From a virus, in the IMG/VR virus record IMGVR_UViG_3300021424_000074, positions 1 through 45,804 of that record: 45,804 nucleotides of DNA; one strand, 5' to 3'. Below the pieces are notes generated by a model, which saw only the letters and a program-made list of their open reading frames with translations, was not told where the DNA came from and ran no database searches. Shown piece by piece: positions 37,334 through 45,396 of the stretch; the first letter of the stretch is position 1; each line of letters opens with the position of its first letter. The position numbers and the translations under genes were made by a program.

Positions 37334-38962
37334 ATGGCAAATTTAAGATTCGAGGGTTGTTGTTATGAAGGTTATCAATATGTAACTGATGATGCTACTT
37401 GGAACGCAACTGGAGCAACAACCGCATTAACCACAACATATCATTTTTCGGGTGATGCGGTTGTTCCTGATGGTTGTTATACTATTGTATCCGCATTTAC
37501 TTCTGGTTTTAGTGCAACTACTTTCACAACATATAACGGAGTATATACAATACAGTCCGATTGCTCAACAATTTTATGTGATACAGGTCATTGTTGTAGT
37601 AATGAAATATGTGTTAATATTTCTTTTGACAGTTATTCTGGCTTCAATGGTAACTATATTGTTTCAGGTAACTTTAATAGTTATCCTTTTTGGACAGGCG
37701 GTACAAGTGGATCAACTATCTATTTCAATAACACTAATTGGTGCCTTTCAACAGGACTGACATCTACTTGTGTTTTTTTTGGCAATAATCCTACTTTCGA
37801 TTTATGCCCCGATTTTGATATTACCGTCGCAACAAGTGGCACTTGTGTACCAACACCAACACCATACGACCCATGTTCAATATTAGATTTTGATGTTCTA
37901 ACTCTCTGTGATATACCAACACCAACACCTACAGCGTCACCAACACCCACGCCTACCCCAACACCCACCCCAACACCTACAATTGGTCCTTGTGCAACAT
38001 ACACCGTTGGCATATCTTTTAGCGGGTATACCCCACCACCTACACCAACTCCAACACCATCACCTACTCCTACGCCAATAATATATCCATATAATATAAA
38101 TTCTGGAGTTACTTATGTTATTGATAGTGGAAATTTTGTCTGTGTTAATAGTAAAATACTTGAAGATTGTAATAGCAATGACATTTATAGTGTATTAGGT
38201 CCTTTGTTATTCTCTGGTAATACAATAATCACTGGAACAACATTCTTTGCATTCATTAATGGAGAATACAAATGTTTGAAATACATTGAAGACGATAATG
38301 GTAGTCCAATTGATTATTTAAGTGACATATTTTCAACAGCAAGTACTTGTTCAACCTGTGTTCTTGTTACACCAACACCTACACCAACGCCTACACCGAG
38401 CCCAACACCGACACCTACACCTAGTCCAACACCTGCACCTACATACCCTATTAATACTAACTTTGTTTTCACATCATGCACAAATAATACAATGATAATA
38501 CAATACAGTATACCTCCTTATAACATATCTAACGGTTCTATCTTAAAAGATTTGTCAGGTAATTGTTATTCATATGTTGGGTATTTCACTAACTATACAC
38601 CACCTTCGGGATATATGTGGTCAGTGATTGAAACTTTTACAGGAACAAGCGCAACAACATACACGAATTGCTTGACTTGTCTTACACCAACACCAACACC
38701 TGGACCTTCATATAAGGTTTGGTCAGGAAAGGGTGAATTTACAGTATCTTGTCCTACTTGTGATTTAGTAAATGGTGGTAGTGATATAACTTTCTACACG
38801 TCTTCAGGCGTGACATCAATAAATGAAAATGTTTATGTTTATGAAGATAGTTCTTTAACTATACCTTTGTTTACATCATATATAAAATATTCGAATAAAA
38901 TTTACTCAGTCAACCAACAAGGAAAACTTACAGAATTTTGTTCAGTAAATGGAAATTGTTAA
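37334..38962 (+). CDS. Cys-rich tail fibre with several Pro-Thr linkers
   Basis: The 542-residue protein alternates small Cys-rich, Gly/Thr/Tyr-rich modules with Pro-Thr linkers. Modules are at about residues 1-185, 217-232, 250-345, 372-450 and 460-542; linkers at about 195-216, 234-248, 346-370 and a short one at about 451-458. The first module begins [17 protein letters not shown]. Near residue 350 the C-T-C motif (STCSTCVLV) precedes a linker. No known fold is recognised, and no signal peptide is present. A fibre built of disulphide or metal-stabilised beads on a stiff linker is inferred. It is the first gene after the two glycosyltransferases and the most likely glycoprotein substrate besides the gene at 30438. 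Confidence 0.65.
   Translation: MANLRFEGCCYEGYQYVTDDATWNATGATTALTTTYHFSGDAVVPDGCYTIVSAFTSGFSATTFTTYNGVYTIQSDCSTILCDTGHCCSNEICVNISFDSYSGFNGNYIVSGNFNSYPFWTGGTSGSTIYFNNTNWCLSTGLTSTCVFFGNNPTFDLCPDFDITVATSGTCVPTPTPYDPCSILDFDVLTLCDIPTPTPTASPTPTPTPTPTPTPTIGPCATYTVGISFSGYTPPPTPTPTPSPTPTPIIYPYNINSGVTYVIDSGNFVCVNSKILEDCNSNDIYSVLGPLLFSGNTIITGTTFFAFINGEYKCLKYIEDDNGSPIDYLSDIFSTASTCSTCVLVTPTPTPTPTPSPTPTPTPSPTPAPTYPINTNFVFTSCTNNTMIIQYSIPPYNISNGSILKDLSGNCYSYVGYFTNYTPPSGYMWSVIETFTGTSATTYTNCLTCLTPTPTPGPSYKVWSGKGEFTVSCPTCDLVNGGSDITFYTSSGVTSINENVYVYEDSSLTIPLFTSYIKYSNKIYSVNQQGKLTEFCSVNGNC
37916..37981 (+). repeat. Pro-Thr linker repeat 1 (coding)
   Basis: Twenty-two codons of alternating Pro-Thr with one Ala-Ser break are encoded by an imperfect ccaacaccc-type tandem repeat. 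It is similar in DNA to the linkers at 32757 and 38369. Confidence 0.85.
38033..38077 (+). repeat. Pro-Thr linker repeat 2 (coding)
   Basis: Fifteen codons encode Pro-Pro-Pro-Thr followed by Pro-Thr/Ser alternation. It separates a 17-residue beta-like insert ([16 protein letters not shown]) from the next module. Confidence 0.8.
38369..38443 (+). repeat. Pro-Thr linker repeat 3 (coding)
   Basis: Twenty-five codons of Pro-Thr/Ser/Ala alternation, the longest linker in this gene, are encoded by a tandem repeat like that at 32757. Confidence 0.85.
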
Positions 38963-38967
38963 AAAAT

Positions 38968-39183
38968 ATGGCAACATTAGTATCATTAACAGCAACAACA
39001 GGGACTCTTCCATTAGATATTTGGATTTGTGATTCGTGTTTGAGCACTGCGACTTGTGTTTATTACGACACAACAAATGCTTTACCATATTCTTTTACAT
39101 TACCTGAAGAATATGAAAATAACGCAGTTTATGCGATAAGAGTTATTGACAATAATAGTTGTGAATACTGTATAGAAAATTAA
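38968..39183 (+). CDS. Small Cys-containing module, stand-alone, copy 3
   Basis: I chose ATG 38968 (71 residues, MATLVSLTATTGTLP), five bases after the preceding stop; a TTG at 38938 would overlap the fibre gene. The sequence follows the pattern of the 95-residue protein at 33193 and of the N-terminus of the BspA-like protein: LTATTGTLPLDIWICDSC, then YAIRVIDNNSCEYCIEN. It ends in CEYC, a pair in place of the longer C-terminal stretch of the other copies. The function is unknown; its position between two fibre genes supports a fibre-associated role. It is co-transcribed with both neighbours. Confidence 0.65.
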   Translation: MATLVSLTATTGTLPLDIWICDSCLSTATCVYYDTTNALPYSFTLPEEYENNAVYAIRVIDNNSCEYCIEN

Positions 39184-39187
39184 TATT

Positions 39188-40810
39188 ATGTCAATTTATA
39201 GTGGTAACAGTTGTAATATAATAACATTATTTCCAATGAGCGTTCAATGTTCGGTTGTAAATGCTTATTCACCTGAAACAAATGATGGAGGGGTTTATTT
39301 AATTATTACTGGGGGAACTCCACCGTATAGTATTTCTTGGACAAACGGATCGCAAAGTCAAAACTTAATCGGTGTTGGTGCGGGTGAATACACCGCAACA
39401 GTAACCGATTATTATAACGATTTTAGTGCTACAACAACTTGTATAGTGGGAACCAATAGTTTTTATTTAGAAGAGTTTTTCAGTTGTGTGGAACCCACAA
39501 ATAAATTATATTATTTAGCCAATTTAAATTTTTTATACCCAACAGGCGATACGTTTACAATTACATCACAATCGGGATGTTGGGTAAGTAATGGTTTAAC
39601 ACTATATTCAGGTCAAAGTTATTACAATTATAGTGCAACCACAACATCAGGACCATTTGAAGACTGTACTGAATGTTTACCTATTACTCCTGAGTTTGAA
39701 AATACTTCAGGTTTATGTTTGAATACCGTTGGTTTTACTATTGTCGGATTTCAAGTAACTTCACAATTAACCCAATATCAATTCTTTTCTGCGGGAACAT
39801 ATAACGGATACCCAAGTTGGACATCATCAACACCTAGTCAAAAAATTTATTTCAATTCTGCAACTAATAATTGGAACGTATCTGGATGGACATTAACCGG
39901 CGTTCCGGTACTTGGACAACAAATTTCACCACCAATAGGCATATGGACGGTAAACGGAGGTAATAGAACTGTAAACGTAACACAAGGTAATTGTGGGACA
40001 AACATAATAGCAAACATACAAAAAACAAACCCAACTTGTAATTTATCAACAGATGGTACAATAATAGTAAATAACGTTGCTGGAGGAACTTCACCATACA
40101 CATATTCACTCAATAATATAACGTATCAAAACTCTAATATTTTTAATAACCTATCAACAGGTAATTACACAATTTATGTTAAAGACGTTATTGGGAATAT
40201 CTCAACATTTGGTGCGGTCTTAACACCTCAACAATCAACAACAACATACCAAGTAGATTTAAGTTTTGTTCCAAGTAGTCCAACATCAATAAGTACGACA
40301 AATAGTGTTCAAAAAACCGCTAATTGGGTTATTAGTGTTACTCCACCGTTACCGACTAACAGAGTGGTTAATATGACTATTTATAACACTACATCTATGT
40401 CTGCGGGGACCGCAAGTAACGGATCACCAACTTTAACATATTCTAACGTTACTGGAACTACTGGAACTGCACAATTTTTAACTTCTAACATACAAACAAC
40501 AACAAATAGTTATCCAAATATAGTTGCTTGTCACCCTAATTTTTATACCACAGGTATAACAAGAACATACACCGTTAGTATTTCAGGTACAGGGACTGTT
40601 ACAGGTACAATTTTTCAAAAAGTACAAGTGGTAAATTCGGGGCAAGGTTGTGTTACAAAAGGAACAATTGGTGATACTATTTCTATCGGAAATATCGTGT
40701 TATTAAATCAACAAACTTGCGAAACTATAAGTAACAATGTGACACCGATAACAGTTTCGGTAAATAAAGAAGGTAGTTTAGCATTTTCACAAAATAATCA
40801 AACAGGATAA
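39188..40810 (+). CDS. Tail fibre with SprB-like repeats
   Basis: The 540-residue protein contains at least two SprB-like units. The first, residues about 18-80, has GGVYLIITGGTPPYSISWTNG and then GAGEYTATVTDYYND. The second, about 280-345, has NPTCNLSTDGTIIVNN, GGTSPYTYSLNN and STGNYTIYVKDVIGN. Between them is a beta-rich part with the segment NGYPSWTSSTPSQKIYFNSATNNW, which also resembles a module in the gene at 37334 ([22 protein letters not shown]); the two fibres thus share a domain. The C-terminal part is Thr/Ser/Val-rich and unrecognised. No signal peptide is present. It begins four bases after the small Cys module gene. Confidence 0.7.
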   Translation: MSIYSGNSCNIITLFPMSVQCSVVNAYSPETNDGGVYLIITGGTPPYSISWTNGSQSQNLIGVGAGEYTATVTDYYNDFSATTTCIVGTNSFYLEEFFSCVEPTNKLYYLANLNFLYPTGDTFTITSQSGCWVSNGLTLYSGQSYYNYSATTTSGPFEDCTECLPITPEFENTSGLCLNTVGFTIVGFQVTSQLTQYQFFSAGTYNGYPSWTSSTPSQKIYFNSATNNWNVSGWTLTGVPVLGQQISPPIGIWTVNGGNRTVNVTQGNCGTNIIANIQKTNPTCNLSTDGTIIVNNVAGGTSPYTYSLNNITYQNSNIFNNLSTGNYTIYVKDVIGNISTFGAVLTPQQSTTTYQVDLSFVPSSPTSISTTNSVQKTANWVISVTPPLPTNRVVNMTIYNTTSMSAGTASNGSPTLTYSNVTGTTGTAQFLTSNIQTTTNSYPNIVACHPNFYTTGITRTYTVSISGTGTVTGTIFQKVQVVNSGQGCVTKGTIGDTISIGNIVLLNQQTCETISNNVTPITVSVNKEGSLAFSQNNQTG

Positions 40811-40823
40811 TATTTATTAAAAT
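40809..40823 (+). promoter_or_regulatory. Late-promoter-like motif
   Basis: AATATTTATTAAAAT lies directly before the ATG at 40824, overlapping the TAA of the previous gene. A transcript from it would be leaderless; chance similarity is equally possible. Confidence 0.22.
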
Positions 40824-43013
40824 ATGTCATATATAATTAAAGATACTAGCGGAATATTAAATACATTATTAACTGATGCTGCGAGAAAAAAAATCTCACA
40901 AGGTAAATTTAACATCGCATATTTTCAAGTGGGCGACAGCGAAGTTAGTTATAATACAATAAGTGGTCAAAATTACAATAACTTAAATGTATTAATGCCA
41001 CAATATAATGCGGATAATAATACCCCAATACCTGAATTTAATAGGTTGAACGTTAAATACCCATTCTTTGTTGATTCAACTTCAGGTAGTACTTTTGGTA
41101 TTCCTTTCGATTCGTCGTATGTTGATAATATTTATAATTCTGCAGCACCAAGAGGTTTTTTCACAGGAAACACATTATACACAACATCGGCGTATACTAT
41201 TAACCCCAATTTTATTATAAATAATAGTGATTTAATGTCTGGCGATACTATTATAGTTTCTGCAAATACAATTGATGCATCGGCATCAGGAACAGTAACT
41301 ACAGGTATGTTTGTAACTTTATTTACAAATAACAGCATTAATCCATTAAGTGGTAATTCACCTTCATTTACGTATGTTGTTATTGGTGTCACGGGAAATA
41401 CGTCATCCGCGAGTACGGTGACGATTCAATTAGACAGACAAGTACCTGATTTTTTATCTATGGGATACACTGGCACATCATCAATTGTTTTTTATCCGGC
41501 AAACATGACACAACTTTATGATTCAGTTACTCCTGAACCATTTTGGGCAACTAATGTTTTTAATTTTGAAACAAATTGTGATGTTTCACAAACAGATGTC
41601 AAAGTTTGGAATATGAATATTCCTTGGACTGAATCACCAGCAGGATTATTTGATACAATTAATCAAGATTATAATAATTATTCAGCAGCAACTTATGTCG
41701 GAACTAAGGAATATTTAGGATATGGAACTAATAATGGACAATTAGATACTGGTTCTGTGTATTTTAACAACTCTTTAAGTGAAAAGATCAATTTTAGTCC
41801 ATCTGATCAAAAGGCAATCGCAATAGTTCATTATACTAATCAATCAATTGATAATTTTTATGGTGAAAAATTCGCACAACAAGAATATGATCCATCAAAT
41901 CCAGGCAATACGGGACAAGCAAGAAACTTTAAAATAGGTTTACCTTGGTTGATGTACCATAAAAATACGACAGGAACAATCGGTGAATATTTTTACACAG
42001 ACCCAACCGGATTTACACCGGATTTGTTTCAAACATTTTATATAAAATCAAAAAGAAGTGCGGATTTTAATAAACCAGGAATCAGATACTACAATTTATG
42101 GGACACATACGTAACCCCAACAGGTTACCCAAATAGGGTAGGTAAAGTTTTTCCTGATTTAAAAATGGTGGTTTTTGATGATGATGAAATAGTTGCAGCA
42201 ATGAGTAATAAATCTAATAGATCTTGGACATTGCCGGCACCAAAAGTAGGTCAAATAATACCAAACGCGTGTGATGGTGTTTTAGGTCAAGATGAAGGTG
42301 CGGTTAGTGCAGGAACAGAATCAATATTTGTTACTTATAGGTTTAATAATTCGGCATTTACAAATTCATTACACTGTAATTACTATACTAAATTAACACC
42401 AACACAAGTAGATCCAACACAATCAACATATAATATTTTCTTGAAATTTGGAAACGAATTCAAATTTTTAAATTCAGAAAACACAACAATACCATCAGGA
42501 TATACCGCAAATGAAATGAAAGTATTGGCTCAGATTGTATCAACCGGAACAACTAGACCACAACCCGATGAATGGAGAGAAATTGATGTTATGTCCCAAT
42601 TATCTGCAAGTACAACAAACGGGTTTTTAACGGTTAGTGGACTTACAGGAACAACAATACAGATTACAAAAGATATGTATGACAATGCTCCAACATATGA
42701 CCTTTATGACTACATCAACATACCGACACTTAATCAAACGGGGACGACTTTCAATTTTGGAGGAGAATACTATTTTTATGGTACTTTACAAACAGACATT
42801 CAGGCAACAATTTATGTTATGAATTATCTTTGTAATTTAGGACAAACACAGTTTTTAACTTCTTCTAACCCTACTTGGGACGGAACAACAAAACCATTTA
42901 TAACCGAAGTTGCTCTTTACAATGAAGATAGAGAACTTATGGTTATTTCTAAGGTACAATCCCCACAAAAAAGACAAGGAATCCAACAGTACCCCGTTAA
43001 ATTAGATTTTTAA
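40824..43013 (+). CDS. Virion structural protein, probably fibre attachment
   Basis: The 729-residue protein begins MSYIIKDTSGILNTLLTDAARKKISQG, followed by FNIAYFQVGDSEVSYN. A start of the form T-D-x-x-R-x-x-I-x-x-G, F-x-I-x-y-F-x-x-G-D is typical for proteins that connect fibres or baseplate appendages to the tail in large myophages. The rest is beta-rich, with YYNLWDTYVTPTGYP and KVFPDLKMVVFDDDEIVAAMSN in the middle and LYNEDRELMVISKVQSP near the end. It is the last structural gene of the cluster; the resolvase gene begins six bases after its stop. The structural call is solid; the precise role is inferred. Confidence 0.6.
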   Translation: MSYIIKDTSGILNTLLTDAARKKISQGKFNIAYFQVGDSEVSYNTISGQNYNNLNVLMPQYNADNNTPIPEFNRLNVKYPFFVDSTSGSTFGIPFDSSYVDNIYNSAAPRGFFTGNTLYTTSAYTINPNFIINNSDLMSGDTIIVSANTIDASASGTVTTGMFVTLFTNNSINPLSGNSPSFTYVVIGVTGNTSSASTVTIQLDRQVPDFLSMGYTGTSSIVFYPANMTQLYDSVTPEPFWATNVFNFETNCDVSQTDVKVWNMNIPWTESPAGLFDTINQDYNNYSAATYVGTKEYLGYGTNNGQLDTGSVYFNNSLSEKINFSPSDQKAIAIVHYTNQSIDNFYGEKFAQQEYDPSNPGNTGQARNFKIGLPWLMYHKNTTGTIGEYFYTDPTGFTPDLFQTFYIKSKRSADFNKPGIRYYNLWDTYVTPTGYPNRVGKVFPDLKMVVFDDDEIVAAMSNKSNRSWTLPAPKVGQIIPNACDGVLGQDEGAVSAGTESIFVTYRFNNSAFTNSLHCNYYTKLTPTQVDPTQSTYNIFLKFGNEFKFLNSENTTIPSGYTANEMKVLAQIVSTGTTRPQPDEWREIDVMSQLSASTTNGFLTVSGLTGTTIQITKDMYDNAPTYDLYDYINIPTLNQTGTTFNFGGEYYFYGTLQTDIQATIYVMNYLCNLGQTQFLTSSNPTWDGTTKPFITEVALYNEDRELMVISKVQSPQKRQGIQQYPVKLDF

Positions 43014-43019
43014 AAATTT

Positions 43020-43622
43020 ATGGCAAAAACAGATTTAAAAAACTCACCAAAAGTCTTGGGTTTAGATGTATCAACTCGTACAATAGGTTGGTCAATATTT
43101 GATATTAAATCACAAGAATTATTAGAACTAACACATTTTTCACCAGTTATAAAACCAAAACCCGAAGATAAAATTGAGGAATTGATTTTAAAGGTGAGAG
43201 CGTTTGAAGAAAAATTAGAGGGTTATAGAAATCTAGGAATTACAAAAGTAGTCATTGAAGAACCTTTATTAAATTCAAATAATATATGGACAGTAGGAAC
43301 CTTATTAAGGTATAATTCAATGATTACAAAATCAATATATGATATTTTAGGAATTGTTCCATCATTTATATCAACATATAACTCAAGAAAATTTGCATGG
43401 CCCGACTTTGTTCAACAAAATGATAAAGGAAAACATGTATTATTTGGAGGACTACCAAAAGACATTGATAAAAAAGAATTAATTTGGAAAAAGGTTTCAG
43501 ATAAGGAACCACAAATTACTTGGTTATATACCAAAAATAATACTCTGAAAAAAGAGTGCTATGACATGGCCGATTCATATACTTGTGTATTAGGATATAT
43601 GAAACAAGAAAATATTTGGTAA
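43020..43622 (+). CDS. RuvC-like Holliday-junction resolvase
   Basis: The 200-residue protein has an RNase H-fold nuclease pattern. Asp16 lies in VLGLDVSTRTIGWSIFD, Glu80/Glu81 in KVVIEEPLL, and Asp182 and Asp185 in KECYDMADSYTCVLGY; these match the four acidic residues of RuvC, the last two in D-x-x-D before a helix. RuvC-like enzymes resolve branched DNA; T4-like phages need this before packaging and use a different enzyme family (gp49). The insertion between Glu81 and Asp182 is larger than in RuvC. It is coupled to the structural operon, suggesting late expression, as expected for a packaging-related resolvase. A T-rich stretch follows the stop. Confidence 0.8.
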   Translation: MAKTDLKNSPKVLGLDVSTRTIGWSIFDIKSQELLELTHFSPVIKPKPEDKIEELILKVRAFEEKLEGYRNLGITKVVIEEPLLNSNNIWTVGTLLRYNSMITKSIYDILGIVPSFISTYNSRKFAWPDFVQQNDKGKHVLFGGLPKDIDKKELIWKKVSDKEPQITWLYTKNNTLKKECYDMADSYTCVLGYMKQENIW

Positions 43623-43645
43623 AATTTGTTTTTTTTTATTTTATT

Positions 43646-43660
43646 AATATTTATAAATAA
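43646..43660 (+). promoter_or_regulatory. Late-promoter-like motif with exact TATAAATA
   Basis: AATATTTATAAATAA contains TATAAATA at 43652-43659, the T4 late -10 element, and ends 12 bases before the ATG of the 549-residue gene. It is in a 49-bp gap with a T-rich stretch that could end the upstream transcript. Confidence 0.5.
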
Positions 43661-43671
43661 ATTAATAGTCT

Positions 43672-45321
43672 ATGAAAAAATTTTTAATTTCAGAATCAGA
43701 AAAAAGAAGAATATTAAACATGCATAATAATTACCGAAATAGACACGAGTCTTGGGTAATTAACGAAGGTTTCAGCGCAAGTCCAGGTGATGGTTATGGT
43801 GGAGATGTAGAAGCATGTAAAAAAGATTTACCTTACAACGTTGCTGTCAAAACAGGACAAATAAGTTCTTATGCTCAATGGAAACAATTGAGACAAGATT
43901 GGGGTTCTGACGGTTCAATTGCTCAAAATATTAAAATGAGAGACGACATGTGTAATGGGTGGAGATCGGGAGATTCAAATGAAGGTGTTGATGGTGATAT
44001 GGAAATGGATAATGTTAATGGTGACATGGTGGCAGTTAAAAAATCTGAAATAATGAAACTATTAAATGACATAGAAAATGATGATATGTATTCGTATGCC
44101 GAAGAAGAAGACAAACAAACAATATCGGATGCTAAAAATAAAATCAATACTATAACTTCTGAAAACGTTTGTAGTCAAGAAAATCTAACATACTACGATC
44201 AAAGTATTAATGAATTAAATGAGAAGAAAGAAAAACCTAATACAAAAACATATGCTCCGAATATATCAAAAAATATGGGAGAAATTGCAAATAAATTAGA
44301 AGAAATTAAACTTTTTTGTTCATCACAAAAAGAAAATGAATCATCAAGTCCTGAAAATTCAGAAATTGAATATGAAGATGTTGATTTAGGTGGTAATTCA
44401 GAGGAACAAGGAAATTCGGCAATGGAAGACATATTAGTTTCAAAAAAACAAGAAATTAAAGATTTAATTGAAGAAATTGAAAATGATGGAATGTATTCAG
44501 CTGCCGATCCGGATGATCAAAAACTTGTTGAAGAATCTAAAAACAAAATTGAAACCATAACTTTGGAAAATGTTTGTAGTTCAGAAAACTTAACGTATTA
44601 TAATGACAGTATTGCAAAATTAAACGAAACTAGAAAAAAACAAAAAATCAAAATGTTCGCCCCTAACATTGGAAACAACATGGGTAAACTAGTTGAAAAA
44701 CTTGAGGAAATAAAAACATTTTGTTCTACTCAAATGACTGAGTCATACATTTCAAGAATAGTAAGAAGAGTTCTTAGAGAACAATATGAAGAAGAAAAAA
44801 TGCAAACATTACCGGTGCAAGAAATACCTAGTAATTTACCCAACACTATAAATTCAGATATTGAGGATTTATATAAAAAAAGAGATGAATTGAGTCAAGA
44901 ATTTATTACGTTGGAACGTTCAAGTGGTAGATTAATGGGTAGATTGAAAAACAAAGTAGGTGATAAAATGGGTGAGTTAGAGGATAGTGCAAAAGAAGAA
45001 ATTGAAAGAATTAGAGTAAACATATTAATGAAACTTGACGATATTAAAAGAAAATTCCAATACCTAAGATTAGTGGCTAGAAAAAGAAAAGAGGAAAAGA
45101 ATAAAAAACAAGATATAGAAAGGTTAGAAAAAGACATTGAAAAATTAGAAAAAAGTATAGATCAAATTAAAAATAAAAAAGTGGTAACCGCTATAGATTT
45201 ACAAAACTTAAAAAATATTCTATCAATCAGTGGTATGTATATGACTATGATCGGAAGTATAATCGCAAGATTTATATATATGGCTAAAGAAGATCAACCA
45301 AAACCTTCGTGGAACCAATAG
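43672..45321 (+). CDS. Large putative internal head protein with two capsid-targeting-like peptides
   Basis: The 549-residue protein starts with a charged helix containing ISESEKRRILNMH (residues 6-18), close to that at 12379, and reaches INE at residue 32, which fits the (I/L)xE prohead protease consensus. Residues 122-219 and 257-354 are a 98-residue tandem duplication. At residue 355 a second targeting-like peptide starts (MTESYISRIVRRVLRE), matching the N-terminus at 13757, with LRE at 368-370. The C-terminal 180 residues are a long Lys/Glu-rich coiled coil with a hydrophobic stretch near the end (SGMYMTMIGSIIARFIYM). The protein looks like two precursors fused head to tail. No enzymatic motif is seen. 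It is a single-gene unit between a late-type motif and a strong terminator. Confidence 0.65.
   Translation: MKKFLISESEKRRILNMHNNYRNRHESWVINEGFSASPGDGYGGDVEACKKDLPYNVAVKTGQISSYAQWKQLRQDWGSDGSIAQNIKMRDDMCNGWRSGDSNEGVDGDMEMDNVNGDMVAVKKSEIMKLLNDIENDDMYSYAEEEDKQTISDAKNKINTITSENVCSQENLTYYDQSINELNEKKEKPNTKTYAPNISKNMGEIANKLEEIKLFCSSQKENESSSPENSEIEYEDVDLGGNSEEQGNSAMEDILVSKKQEIKDLIEEIENDGMYSAADPDDQKLVEESKNKIETITLENVCSSENLTYYNDSIAKLNETRKKQKIKMFAPNIGNNMGKLVEKLEEIKTFCSTQMTESYISRIVRRVLREQYEEEKMQTLPVQEIPSNLPNTINSDIEDLYKKRDELSQEFITLERSSGRLMGRLKNKVGDKMGELEDSAKEEIERIRVNILMKLDDIKRKFQYLRLVARKRKEEKNKKQDIERLEKDIEKLEKSIDQIKNKKVVTAIDLQNLKNILSISGMYMTMIGSIIARFIYMAKEDQPKPSWNQ
44035..44328 (+). repeat. 98-codon duplication, unit 1
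   Basis: The unit encodes a segment with DIENDDMYS, ENVCSQENLTYYDQS and APNISKNMG, ending CSSQ. Unit 2 at 44440-44733 has the same length and the corresponding motifs, roughly half identical at protein level. A 37-codon acidic spacer separates them. Confidence 0.85.
44440..44733 (+). repeat. 98-codon duplication, unit 2
   Basis: The unit encodes EIENDGMYS, ENVCSSENLTYYNDS and APNIGNNMG, ending CSTQ, and is directly followed by the internal targeting-like peptide. Equal length and the retained Cys positions point to a duplicated folded domain. Confidence 0.85.
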
Positions 45322-45345
45322 ATAATAATATAAATAAGATAACAT

Positions 45346-45372
45346 AACCCACCCCATAAAGGTGGGTTTTTT
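45346..45372 (+). terminator. Rho-independent terminator
   Basis: An 8-bp stem AACCCACC / GGTGGGTT with a seven-base loop is followed by a T run. It ends the 549-residue gene unit and lies just before the HNH gene. Confidence 0.88.
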
Positions 45373-45380
45373 GTTTTGTA

Positions 45381-45395
45381 AATATTTATATAATG
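45381..45395 (+). promoter_or_regulatory. Late-promoter-like motif
   Basis: AATATTTATATAATG lies right after the terminator and just before the HNH start at 45397. It matches the recurring motif. Confidence 0.35.
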
Positions 45396-45396
45396 T

